NCBI GenBank assembly: GCA_045809925.1
Contig: JBJMWX010000031.1
Coordinates: 1-13,238 of the forward strand
Reading direction: 5' to 3'
Length of the DNA stretch: 13,238 nucleotides
Source: CADDYX01 sp045809925
Lineage (GTDB): Bacteria > Verrucomicrobiota > Verrucomicrobiia > Chthoniobacterales > UBA10450
Position numbers and translations under genes: made by a program. The notes under the pieces were generated by a model that made no database searches, was not told where the DNA came from, and saw only the letters and a list, made by a program, of their open reading frames with translations. The first letter of the stretch is position 1. Each line of letters starts with the position of its first letter. This document shows positions 1-5,630 of the stretch, in pieces.

Positions 1-1
1 A

Positions 2-136
2 TTGTCGGACGAGCCAGCCGCGCACCTGTTGCAGCACTCGAGACTTACTCGCCACCGGCAGCTTCAGCGCCCATTGCTATTTCTCATGAGTGCGGTGTTA
101 TTATTCGCGGCAGCGGCAGCACTTATATTACACTGA
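2..136 (+). CDS. C-terminus of a small membrane protein, partial cassette gene
   Basis: The frame is open from the left edge to TGA at 134-136, 18 nt before the first attC R'' box. The last 22 residues read RPLLFLMSAVLLFAAAAALI plus LH, a basic residue followed by one strongly hydrophobic helix, as in a C-terminal transmembrane segment. The preceding visible part is rich in His, Arg and Leu and looks less convincing. The position fits a cassette gene whose start lies outside the window. No family is recognisable. It could be chance reading frame, since only 44 codons are visible. Confidence 0.35.
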   Translation: MSDEPAAHLLQHSRLTRHRQLQRPLLFLMSAVLLFAAAAALILH

Positions 137-154
137 TGATGTTCGGACACAGTC

Positions 155-278
155 ATCTAACCAATCACTCCAGCCAACCGCTTCACCGCGCGGGTAATTT
201 TCACATGATGACTTCAACATCAAAATCCGCAGCGCATCTCGCTCCGATCAGCGGTGGCTAAGTTCCGTCTCGTTAGGC
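155..278 (+). other. attC site 1
   Basis: R'' is ATCTAAC at 155-161 and R' is GTTAGGC at 272-278. The inner arms pair as AGCCAACCGCT (5' side) against AGCGGTGGCT (3' side, about 250-259), perfectly except for one extra A in the 5' arm. Such an unpaired base sets strand choice for the integrase in known attC sites. Length is 124 bp, similar to Vibrio-type long attC sites. It closes the partial cassette to the left. Confidence 0.88.
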
Positions 279-335
279 GACAAGTACCGGAAAGGCTCGC
301 TAGATGCGCGATTACAAACCAAGGGAGAAGTCACG

Positions 336-1028
336 GTGAGTATCGGAGCGACGCGCGGGACCCTGCCGCATATTTTTTACCAGCGCTGCTTCTGGCTGTT
401 TGTCGTGCTGATGGTTCTCATCGGCGCAGTGTCGTTCGTCCCGGCGAACGACCACGGCCGCCTGGTTCTAAATGGTGTCAACATGTTCCTCCTCATCGCG
501 ACGGTCGCAGCTGTCGGGCGCTCGAAAGTGTCGTTCGTCTTTGCGCTGTTGCTCGCCGTCCCCGCGGTGTGGTTCCAGTATCTCGGCCTCTGGCATGACA
601 GCGACAGCGATCTGGCACGTTCGTGGATGTTCAGTGCCGCGCTCTATTTCATCTCCACCGCGTATCTGCTTCGTTACGTTTTCCAGCCCAGGCTCATGAC
701 GCAGGACAAGCTGTTCGGCGCGGCGGCTGCATATCTCATGATCGGCGTGTTCTGGGCATACCTCTACGCGATCATCGGATACTTCTATCCCCAGTCGTAC
801 ATGATCGTCGGGCAGCCGGGACGATTGGTCTATGCCGATGCGCTTTACCTGAGCATAACCGTGCTCACCAGCACGGGCTTCGGAGACGTGACGCCACTCA
901 CGCGCGCCGCGCGCGGCGTATGCATGATTGAGCAGATTGCCGGAGCTTTATTTCTCGCGATACTCATCGCCCGTCTGGCCGGAGTCTATCCGCCGCGAGA
1001 GAGTTATGTCGACGACAAGCCGGCGTAG
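336..1028 (+). CDS. Ion channel protein with K+ channel-like pore (Ion_trans_2 type), integron cassette
   Basis: This 230-residue integral membrane protein probably forms a tetrameric cation pore. Hydrophobic segments lie near residues 18-36, 45-60, 65-86, 97-116, 127-150 and 196-217. The last two flank a pore helix and selectivity filter with the sequence TSTGFGD (178-184), which corresponds to the T-V-G-Y/F-G-D signature of K+ channels and is followed by VTP as in most two-helix channels. There is no voltage-sensor Arg ladder in the fourth helix and no cytoplasmic RCK/TrkA-N domain, so gating is unclear. The start is GTG, chosen because AGGGAG at 322-327 lies about 8 nt upstream. The gene sits between attC 1 and attC 2, with a 57-nt leader after R', and is one whole cassette. 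Function (potassium homeostasis, or membrane depolarisation under stress or phage attack) cannot be read from sequence. Confidence 0.85.
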   Translation: MSIGATRGTLPHIFYQRCFWLFVVLMVLIGAVSFVPANDHGRLVLNGVNMFLLIATVAAVGRSKVSFVFALLLAVPAVWFQYLGLWHDSDSDLARSWMFSAALYFISTAYLLRYVFQPRLMTQDKLFGAAAAYLMIGVFWAYLYAIIGYFYPQSYMIVGQPGRLVYADALYLSITVLTSTGFGDVTPLTRAARGVCMIEQIAGALFLAILIARLAGVYPPRESYVDDKPA

Positions 1029-1075
1029 GCCCTAAACGACCAGCGCACCGGGCTGAGATTCTGCCACGCGATGTC

Positions 1076-1199
1076 GCCTAACCAATCGATGAAACTGACG
1101 GCGGGAAGCTCTGCGATTAACTTTTGAGATAGCCACAACCATTTCCCTGACAGCGACGCGCTCTGCCTCCCGCCGCAGCTTATCTCCGTCTAGTTAGGT
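1076..1199 (+). other. attC site 2
   Basis: R'' is GCCTAAC at 1076-1082 and R' is GTTAGGT at 1193-1199. The 5' arm AAACTGACGGCGGGA pairs with the complement of the 3' arm, which reads AAGCTGCGGCGGGA, again with a single extra A on the 5' side. Length is 124 bp. An extra R''-like string, GCCCTAAAC, lies upstream at about 1029-1037, directly after the ion-channel stop, and may be a relic of an older site. Confidence 0.88.
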
Positions 1200-1211
1200 C
1201 TCAGCCGCCCC

Positions 1212-1460
1212 GTGCACAACCTTGATGAACAGCTTCGATTCCTTTTTTCGTTCTATAGCCTGCTGTTGGTGTGCCCGGACTCCATCGGAATTTATTCGAA
1301 TGTCCTTCAAGTGTGGCCTTCGATTTATTACCCGGTTGCATTTCCCGCAGGCAGCGCAGTGGCCGGTAGCATCTTATTATTTGTCGCGCTGTCGCGGATT
1401 CGCAGAGCGAACAAGTTCAACGAATCGCAATTGCCAACTGTTACGACTGGTCTTGCATAA
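1212..1460 (+). CDS. Small membrane protein of unknown function, integron cassette
   Basis: An 82-residue protein with two hydrophobic stretches, residues 9-20 (RFLFSFYSLLLV) and about 36-60 (IYYPVAFPAGSAVAGSILLFVAL), the second followed by a basic cluster RIRRANK that should face the cytoplasm. I do not recognise the family. The GTG start lies 12 nt after the R' box of attC 2, the same spacing seen in the two following cassettes (13 and 9 nt). The stop at 1458-1460 is 37 nt before attC 3. A competing frame starting at ATG 1225 gives a Cys- and Arg-rich product without a recognisable pattern and is less likely. No Shine-Dalgarno sequence is visible for either, so expression may rely on translation close to the 5' region or on read-through from upstream cassettes. 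Confidence 0.5.
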   Translation: MHNLDEQLRFLFSFYSLLLVCPDSIGIYSNVLQVWPSIYYPVAFPAGSAVAGSILLFVALSRIRRANKFNESQLPTVTTGLA

Positions 1461-1497
1461 GGCTGCCCGTCAGTAGCCCGGTGGTTGCGCACACACA

Positions 1498-1592
1498 GCC
1501 TAAGCAATCGATGAGCCAACGGCCCCATTGCGAGGCAACTTCAGTGAGCTTGCCACCGACCCCGGCCGTGGCTTATCTCTTTCTCGTTAGAC
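1498..1592 (+). other. attC site 3
   Basis: R'' is GCCTAAG at 1498-1504, so the last base of the AAC core is changed, and R' is GTTAGAC at 1586-1592. The 5' arm AGCCAACGGCC pairs with GGCCGTGGCT on the 3' side, leaving one extra A in the 5' arm. At 95 bp it is the shortest of the well-formed sites in this array. Confidence 0.86.
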
Positions 1593-1605
1593 CGGCACCA
1601 TCCTC

Positions 1606-2118
1606 ATGAATTGGGAAATGCTCTCCGCGATCGGCCAAGTGGTCGCGGCCATTGGTGTCATTCCCTCGTTGATTTACCTGGCGGTTCAGATCCGAGAGCA
1701 GAACAAGGAGCGCCGCCGCGCCGGAATTAATATTCTGACTGCGCAGTGGAGCGACCTCGTCAAAACCGGTCAGGAGAGCCGCGAGTTTGCAGTGTTTTTT
1801 CTGCGGGGCGTTCGCTCGTTCGATCGTCTTGATGCGCCAGATAAGCTGCGGTTCAGTGCGTTTTTCACTCGCTATACGAGAAACTGTGAGGGCATGTTCA
1901 TTTACTATCGTGACGGTGCACTGGAGAAGGCGCTCTGGGACGAAGTCGAACGAACCATGATCGATTATTTCGCTTACACCGGAGTGAGAGAATGGTGGGG
2001 CACGCGGAAACATTGGTTAACGGATGAGTTTCGCGTCGTCGTGGAAGCAATCATCGCCAAGAATTCGGAAGCCAAGATGTATGCGGCTTACAAGTTAGAC
2101 GAATCTCCCACGGCCTAA
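1606..2118 (+). CDS. Hypothetical cassette protein with N-terminal membrane anchor (MNWE... family)
   Basis: A 170-residue protein starting MNWEMLSAIGQVVAAIGVIP. The N-terminus is a single hydrophobic helix (about residues 5-28, ending SLIYLAVQI) followed by a charged, helical segment REQNKERRR. The remaining part is soluble and probably alpha-helical, with aromatic-rich stretches (FFTRYTRNCEGMFIYY near 87-102, VREWWGTRKHWL near 127-138). Short proteins with this opening, a membrane helix and YLA.QIR or similar, are common in environmental bacteria and integron cassettes, and none that I know has a proven function. The ATG is 13 nt after R' of attC 3 with no Shine-Dalgarno sequence. The stop TAA (2116-2118) lies inside the R'' box of attC 4, a tight fit between gene and site that supports this frame. 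Confidence 0.8.
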   Translation: MNWEMLSAIGQVVAAIGVIPSLIYLAVQIREQNKERRRAGINILTAQWSDLVKTGQESREFAVFFLRGVRSFDRLDAPDKLRFSAFFTRYTRNCEGMFIYYRDGALEKALWDEVERTMIDYFAYTGVREWWGTRKHWLTDEFRVVVEAIIAKNSEAKMYAAYKLDESPTA

Positions 2119-2235
2119 CCAGGCGATGAAGCGAACCGCCGGCTGCCCCGCGTTCTAGCTTCCGATGACTTCCACGCTCCACCCGCAGCCACGCGCGCCC
2201 TCACCAGCGGTCGCTGATCTTGTGTCTCGTTACGC
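2113..2235 (+). other. attC site 4
   Basis: R'' is GCCTAAC at 2113-2119, overlapping the stop codon of the preceding gene. R' is GTTACGC at 2229-2235, one base off GTTRRRY. The 5' arm AGCGAACCGC pairs with GCGGTCGCT on the 3' side with one extra A. Length is 123 bp. The last 30 nt closely resemble those of attC 5, suggesting that both belong to one attC subfamily. Confidence 0.86.
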
Positions 2236-2244
2236 CTATACGCA

Positions 2245-2808
2245 GTGACGTTGTTCGAACTCACATTTACCCTGTCCGCCTTGATTCTGGGGCTCGCACT
2301 AACGCATATGGCAGCTGATTTATACCGACTCGTTCTGGCCGGAAAGCGAGTTCGCTGGGCGGCGGAACCTCTCCTGCAGGCTGTCCTGATCTTGCTGATC
2401 GTAGTTTTCGTCTGGGTCGATCAGTGGCAACAGCGGGACATAAAGAGCATCGTCTACTGGCGCGTTCTGCTGCAGGTGCTGAAGCTGCTTGCCCTTTATA
2501 TCGCCGCTGCCGTGTGTCTGCCAGACCTCGAGAATCGGGGACAGAGGATAGACACTTACACCTACTATGACCAGACGCGTCGCCTCTCCTTCGGTGCCTT
2601 AATTGCCGGATTGGTGCTCTTCAGTGTTTACGGTTGGTCTGGCGAACACCCGTTTCGCTGGCGCTGGGACATGTTGCGCGCGCTCACGTACATTGGGCCC
2701 TACGCCGTGATGATGTTTATCCGCTGGCGTTGGCTCAACATTTTGTTGCTGTCGGCGGTGCTGATTTACTTTGGTAGTTCAATCATGGAATATCGCCTGA
2801 CCGGATGA
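2245..2808 (+). CDS. Multi-pass membrane protein of unknown function, integron cassette
   Basis: A 187-residue integral membrane protein with about five helices: residues 6-27, 41-60, 70-92, 114-131 and 147-178 (the last may be one long or two short helices around IRWRW). A basic loop GKRVRW (33-38) follows the first helix and a longer polar loop (93-113) precedes the fourth. There are no catalytic motifs, and I cannot assign a family. The opening FELTFTLSALILGLALTHM recalls small hypothetical membrane proteins of environmental genomes. The GTG start lies 9 nt after R' of attC 4 and has no Shine-Dalgarno sequence. The TGA stop is 21 nt before R'' of attC 5. Confidence 0.75.
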   Translation: MTLFELTFTLSALILGLALTHMAADLYRLVLAGKRVRWAAEPLLQAVLILLIVVFVWVDQWQQRDIKSIVYWRVLLQVLKLLALYIAAAVCLPDLENRGQRIDTYTYYDQTRRLSFGALIAGLVLFSVYGWSGEHPFRWRWDMLRALTYIGPYAVMMFIRWRWLNILLLSAVLIYFGSSIMEYRLTG

Positions 2809-2829
2809 GAGGATTGAGGCCAGCTAAAG

Positions 2830-3099
2830 GCCTAACCAGGCGATCCAGCTATGACTCGTCGTTCCCACTCTTCCGCCGTTCGGCTCACCCATCCACGCGC
2901 ACCGCTTCCCGCGGGCTCCGTTCCGGGTCCCGCTCTGTTGCCCCGCTCAGCATAGCTACAACCTTCAAGTTGCAGCCACGGCACGTTGACTCCTTCGCTC
3001 CCGTTCAGTCGCTGCTACCTCGCGGCTTTACCGTCCATCCAGCGGTTTCTAGTTCGCTGTATTCTCGGGCGCGGTGGCTGATCTTGACCCTCGTTAGGC
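2830..3099 (+). other. Long attC site 5, possibly two overlapping attC sites
   Basis: Good outer boxes, R'' GCCTAAC (2830-2836) and R' GTTAGGC (3093-3099), enclose 270 bp, twice the length of the other sites. The outer arms do not pair with each other. Instead AGCTATG (2847-2853) pairs with CATAGCT (2951-2957), and CAGCCACGGC (2974-2983) largely matches GCGGTGGCTG (about 3072-3081). This is what two attC palindromes of about 145 bp each, 2830-2975 and about 2955-3099, would give if joined without a gene between them. The interval from 2809 to 3132 holds no convincing gene; the open frame across it lies within the site. Confidence 0.65.
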
Positions 3100-3132
3100 A
3101 GTATGAAACAGATTAGTTAAAGAAGATCCTCC

Positions 3133-3600
3133 ATGAAATCGACATTCGTGATAGCCGTCCTGACTCTTACACTAAGCTCCATCGCCCCAGGGCAAGAGCG
3201 GAGCGTAAGCACAGATCACAGCAGCAGCGTCGAGCAGGCGATAAGACAACTGGATAATGAACGCATTCAGGCGCAGATCGGTGCTGATGCGGTGGCCCTT
3301 GAGCGCATCTATGCCGATGATTTTGTTGGCGTAGGACCAAGCGGCACAATGAGAACCAAGCCGCAGGTGATTTCAGATTTCACGTCGGGTGCTTTGAAAT
3401 TTCAGTCTATCACCACCGATGAGGTTCAGGTGCGCGTTTACGAAAACACGGCGGTGGAGACTGGCCTCTCAACCATGGTCGGGCAAGACAAGGGAAAAGC
3501 TGTTCCCCGTGAAACTCGGTTTACCCGGGTATGGGTAAAGCAGCAAGGAGCCTGGCGGTTGGTTGCCAACCACTATTCGTTACGCATTACGCAGCCATAG
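3133..3600 (+). CDS. Secreted DUF4440/SnoaL-like (NTF2-fold) protein, integron cassette
   Basis: A 155-residue protein with an N-terminal signal peptide (MKSTFVIAVLTLTLSSIAPG, likely cleaved near residue 20), so it is exported. Residues about 33-150 match the NTF2-like DUF4440 pattern: an opening helix EQAIRQLDNERIQAQIGADAVAL, then the hallmark YADDFVGVGPSGTM, then RVYENTAVETG, a TRFTRVWVKQQGAWRLVANHYS strand pair, all in the usual order. The family is a cone-shaped alpha+beta fold used for ligand binding or isomerase-type reactions; no substrate can be named here. It follows attC 5 and its stop is 4 nt before the R''-like box at 3605, so it is a complete cassette. A five-codon frame (3103-3120) lies between R' and the start. 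Independent exported-protein cassettes of this fold are plausible, as NTF2-like proteins are frequent in arrays. Confidence 0.8.
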   Translation: MKSTFVIAVLTLTLSSIAPGQERSVSTDHSSSVEQAIRQLDNERIQAQIGADAVALERIYADDFVGVGPSGTMRTKPQVISDFTSGALKFQSITTDEVQVRVYENTAVETGLSTMVGQDKGKAVPRETRFTRVWVKQQGAWRLVANHYSLRITQP

Positions 3601-3604
3601 CCCA

Positions 3605-3881
3605 GACTAACAGGCCGGTGATCCCCGGGTGTTATAACCTCGTCACGTAAGCTCCGGTTGGCCGTGTTCTTTGCGGTTCTTGTCTGTACGGTCGGTTGCG
3701 GTCAAACCTCGAAGCGTATTGCCCGCGCGGAACTGAGCCGCGTCGGGTCAATCACCCTGCCGGCCGGGTTTGGCGAGTTTCGCCTCGCCCAGAATCGCGG
3801 CTCTTTCCTCAGTCTTGAAGACTCACTACCCGATTCATTCCGGCTGGCATTGCTTACGATTGGCATCGGCGCTGGTTAGAC
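3605..3881 (+). other. Degenerate attC-like pair of ends (site 6)
   Basis: R''-like GACTAAC (3605-3611) follows the DUF4440 stop and R'-like GTTAGAC (3875-3881) lies 270 bp on. Reading inwards, GACTAACAGGCCGGTG resembles the reverse complement of 3864-3881 (GTCTAACCAGCGCCGATG), with three mismatches and two extra bases, so the ends can pair. The interior carries a lipoprotein-like frame. Either this is one long degenerate attC, or the 3605 box is the remains of a short attC and the 3875 box belongs to a further one. A second weak R'-like string, ATTAGAC, occurs at 3930-3936. Confidence 0.35.
3658..3879 (+). CDS. Lipoprotein-like small protein, start uncertain, possibly a decayed cassette gene
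   Basis: The frame reads KLRLAVFFAVLVCTVGC followed by GQTSKR: a basic n-region, a hydrophobic stretch and a Cys preceded by TVG, resembling but not matching a canonical lipobox (Leu/Val at -3 is missing). The next ~45 residues (RVGSITLPAGFGEFRLAQNRG...) look coding but match no family I know. The listed TTG start would cut off the basic residues. The frame continues upstream to a TGA at 3619 without ATG, GTG or TTG there; only ATA at 3634 would give a full signal peptide, so the original start codon may have mutated. The stop TAG lies inside the R'-like GTTAGAC box. Alternatively the frame is a chance product inside a long attC. Confidence 0.35.
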   Translation: MAVFFAVLVCTVGCGQTSKRIARAELSRVGSITLPAGFGEFRLAQNRGSFLSLEDSLPDSFRLALLTIGIGAG

Positions 3882-3972
3882 GCAATCACCGCGCTGCTCC
3901 GCAAAGGCCGGCCGCGGCGGCGTGGAACGATTAGACTCGTCGCGGCAACCGGCTCGGCCCTACGCTGTTGGC

Positions 3973-4491
3973 ATGAGCACCGACCTGGCGCAGCTGGCGA
4001 ACGACCGTTATGAGGTCGGCGATGCCCTTCACCGGTATGCCTTTGGACTCGACCACGGTGACGCCGATTCGCTCGCTTCGGCGCTGACCGAAGATTGCGT
4101 TTTCGATTTCCGGCCCGCGGACAGGAAACTGCATCTCGATTTTCCGCTGATCACCGGCCGCCAGGCTATCCTCGATTCCGTCCTTCCGCTGATCGGGCCG
4201 CTCGATACCAGCCATACCGCCACCAATCTCCAGATCGAGATCAGCGACGATTCCGCCACGCTCTCGGCCTACGTCATGTCGCAGCACTTCATGCCGCGCG
4301 AAGGTTGCGTGCGCGGCGCCGAGAACGCTCTGCTAATGAACCGCTACGATTGCGAGCTGGCCCGGGACGGCCAGAAATGGCGCTTCAAACGGATCACCGT
4401 AAACAACGTCTGGGCGCAGGGCGACCCCGAGATCCTCAACGCCCGCGCCACCTATCGCGTTCTTACCTCGAAACCCAAAGCGCCGAAGTAG
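3973..4491 (+). CDS. SnoaL-like (SnoaL_4, NTF2 superfamily) protein
   Basis: A 172-residue cytoplasmic protein. The first helix region, RYEVGDALHRYAFGLDHGDADSLASALTEDCVFDF (about 12-46), is the standard SnoaL_4 opening: an alpha helix with Tyr, the Asp-x-Gly/His-Asp turn, then LTEDCVFDF. It is followed by GRQAILDSV and the paired His in DTSHTATNLQIEI, and the fold closes with YDCELARDGQKWRFKRITVNNVW. Members include polyketide cyclases, scytalone-dehydratase-like enzymes and ring-dioxygenase small subunits; which of these applies cannot be told. ATG 3973 is chosen because a GTG at 3922 would add 17 residues unlike the family and lies in the decayed attC zone. It follows the last attC-like remnant, so it is either the final cassette or the first chromosomal gene; its larger, high-GC coding style fits the latter. 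Confidence 0.75.
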   Translation: MSTDLAQLANDRYEVGDALHRYAFGLDHGDADSLASALTEDCVFDFRPADRKLHLDFPLITGRQAILDSVLPLIGPLDTSHTATNLQIEISDDSATLSAYVMSQHFMPREGCVRGAENALLMNRYDCELARDGQKWRFKRITVNNVWAQGDPEILNARATYRVLTSKPKAPK

Positions 4492-4602
4492 CCTGACGCG
4501 CGACGATCCCATGCTCCTCCACTTTGATTGCGTCGCGTCACCAAAAACTCACGACATGATTACTTCGGCCATTCGGAAAGCACATGCCGGTGTCACCGCC
4601 CC

Positions 4603-4657
4603 GGCAGGCGCGGCCGCTGCCGCTACACCACACGCACGTGCTACACCCTGGATGTAG
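4603..4657 (+). repeat. GC-rich hairpin repeat with GCTACA tag (REP-like), copy 1
   Basis: GGCAG (4603-4607) can pair with CTGCC (4617-4621), immediately followed by GCTACA (4622-4627). A second GCTACA (4640-4645) begins the hairpin CTACA/TGTAG (4641-4645 with 4653-4657). The arrangement matches the copies at 5101, 5620 and 7421. It lies in front of, and partly inside the possible N-terminal extension of, the next gene. Confidence 0.5.
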
Positions 4658-5087
4658 GGCTGACTGGGCTATCCGTTGCGCTCAGCTGATCTGTATAGCT
4701 GGCGGAGCCATCGCTTTGTCTGTTCGCGCACAGAGCCCGACGCCTGCTCCCGATTCCAGCGACGTGCTTCTCCATCCCGAGCGCATCACCTTAACGGCGA
4801 ACTTCGAGGCGCCGGCCGGTCCTACGGCGGTTGAGCGTGCCATCACATCCATCGGCAAACAGATCGACGCGAGGCGCGCCGCTGACGCGGCACACGCGCA
4901 GGTTGCGCCGTTGTGGAATCTCGCGATCTGGCGCTATTTGCCGGCAGATCCCACGTCGACGCTCAACTCGCGGGTGGCAGCCGATGATGATCCGTTTTTT
5001 ACGCCCCAGTACATGACGCTTTCAGGTCGCCAGCTCGATCATCAATTGAAGCTAACCGAGAAGACTGGCTATGAGCTGTTGCACTGA
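4638..5087 (+). CDS. Small exported protein of unknown function
   Basis: The GTG start proposed here gives 149 residues. Residues about 13-30 (RCAQLICIAGGAIALSVRA) form a signal peptide with cleavage after SVRA, followed by QSPTPAPDSS, a typical mature N-terminus. The mature part contains a repeat-free, Ala/Asp-rich sequence (VERAITSIGKQIDARRAADAAHAQVAPLWNLAIWRYLPADP) and ends in QLDHQLKLTEKTGYELLH. No known domain is recognisable. An ATG at 4584 in the same frame would add 18 residues encoded by a palindromic repeat, so I prefer the later start. Codon use resembles the neighbouring genes, and frame quality is good from about 4670 onwards. It may form a transcription unit with the SnoaL_4 gene upstream. 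Confidence 0.5.
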   Translation: MLHPGCRADWAIRCAQLICIAGGAIALSVRAQSPTPAPDSSDVLLHPERITLTANFEAPAGPTAVERAITSIGKQIDARRAADAAHAQVAPLWNLAIWRYLPADPTSTLNSRVAADDDPFFTPQYMTLSGRQLDHQLKLTEKTGYELLH

Positions 5088-5100
5088 GTCTTGCGATTCT

Positions 5101-5125
5101 GCCGCCAGAGACGGCGGCCGCTACA
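5101..5125 (+). repeat. GC-rich hairpin repeat with GCTACA tag (REP-like), copy 2
   Basis: GCCGCC (5101-5106), loop AGAGAC, GGCGGC (5113-5118), followed by CC-free spacer and GCTACA (5120-5125). It differs from the copy at 5620-5644 only in the loop and in one spacer position. It sits between the exported protein gene and the GNAT gene, 20 nt before the latter. Confidence 0.65.
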
Positions 5126-5144
5126 GTGACGTGGCTGCCGCCCG

Positions 5145-5630
5145 GTGATGCGCGATGTTCGGATAAGCTACCTGATTGATCATCCGGAACACATGCCGCA
5201 ACTGGCGGAATGGCTGTTCGAGCAATGGGGATCTATTCTGGGCGAACAAACGCCTGCAGCTCGGATCGAAAAACTAAAGAAGCACCTCAATCGAGATGAA
5301 TTGCCGATTGCCTGGGTTGCGCATGACGAAGGGGAACTTCTCGGAACGGCGGCTCTACGTGTGCACGACCTGGAAACCCGGCAAGACCTCACTCCGTGGC
5401 TCGGCGGAGTATTTGTCGGCCCGGCTTATCGTCGCTGCGGTATTGGTGCGGTGCTCTGCAGCGCGGTCGAGGAGGAGGCCAGGCTACGCGGGATCGAGAC
5501 TCTTTATCTATTCACTCTCGACAAGCAGGCGTGGTATTCGCGCATGGGATGGACCGTTCTTGAACCATGTGTCTGGCACGAGCGCCCGGGAGACATAATG
5601 GGCAAACGCCTGCAGACCTGCCGCCAATGA
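5145..5630 (+). CDS. GNAT family N-acetyltransferase
   Basis: A 161-residue GCN5-related acetyltransferase that should transfer acetyl from acetyl-CoA to an amine. The acetyl-CoA loop of motif A is clear: GGVFVGPAYRRCGIGAVLCSAVEEEAR, with R-R-C-G-I-G at about 96-101 after the strand LGGVFVGP. Motif B follows as YLFTLDKQAWYSRMGW with the usual aromatic-Tyr-x-x-x-Gly-aromatic ending. The N-terminal half (DHPEHMPQLAEWLFEQWG) is the acceptor-side helix. The substrate is not evident. The start is GTG 5145 or the adjacent ATG 5148; no strong Shine-Dalgarno sequence is seen. The TGA stop falls in the loop of the hairpin repeat at 5620-5637, so the last residues (TCRQ) are encoded by repeat DNA. Confidence 0.9.
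   Translation: MMRDVRISYLIDHPEHMPQLAEWLFEQWGSILGEQTPAARIEKLKKHLNRDELPIAWVAHDEGELLGTAALRVHDLETRQDLTPWLGGVFVGPAYRRCGIGAVLCSAVEEEARLRGIETLYLFTLDKQAWYSRMGWTVLEPCVWHERPGDIMGKRLQTCRQ

Larger units (their letters stand above)
1..3881 (+). mobile_element. Distal end of an integron gene-cassette array
   Basis: Small genes on one strand alternate with attC-like sites at 155-278, 1076-1199, 1498-1592, 2113-2235, 2830-3099 and, degenerately, 3605-3881. Each gene starts shortly after an R' box (GTTAGGC or similar) and ends shortly before, or inside, the next R'' box (GCCTAAC or similar), which is the standard cassette layout. In integrons the integrase IntI recombines the folded bottom strand of attC, and cassettes lie with R'' to R' pointing away from intI. 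Hence intI, attI and the cassette promoter should lie left of position 1. To the right the sites decay and longer chromosomal genes on both strands begin, so this is the old end of the array. No integrase fragment is visible. The left boundary is the window edge; the right boundary could equally be near 3936. Confidence 0.85.

Noticed and set aside
254..598. Open frame of 114 codons starting in attC 1 on the + strand
   Set aside because: It overlaps the ion-channel gene in another frame, starts inside the recombination site and gives an Arg/Pro-rich product without structure.
1573..2013. 146-codon open frame on the minus strand
   Set aside because: It is antisense to the MNWE-type cassette gene, whose start, stop and attC spacing fit well. 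Its product has no recognisable pattern.
2805..3116. 103-codon open frame after the membrane protein cassette
   Set aside because: It lies entirely across attC 5; product is Arg/Ser-rich and ends after the R' box. The DNA is explained by the recombination site.
1..3881. CRISPR array, because of regularly spaced similar sequences
   Set aside because: The repeats are about 95-145 bp palindromic attC sites separated by genes of varied length, not short direct repeats with equal spacers.
3931..4287. 118-codon minus-strand frame opposite the SnoaL_4 gene
   Set aside because: Antisense shadow; the + strand frame has the full SnoaL_4 motif order.
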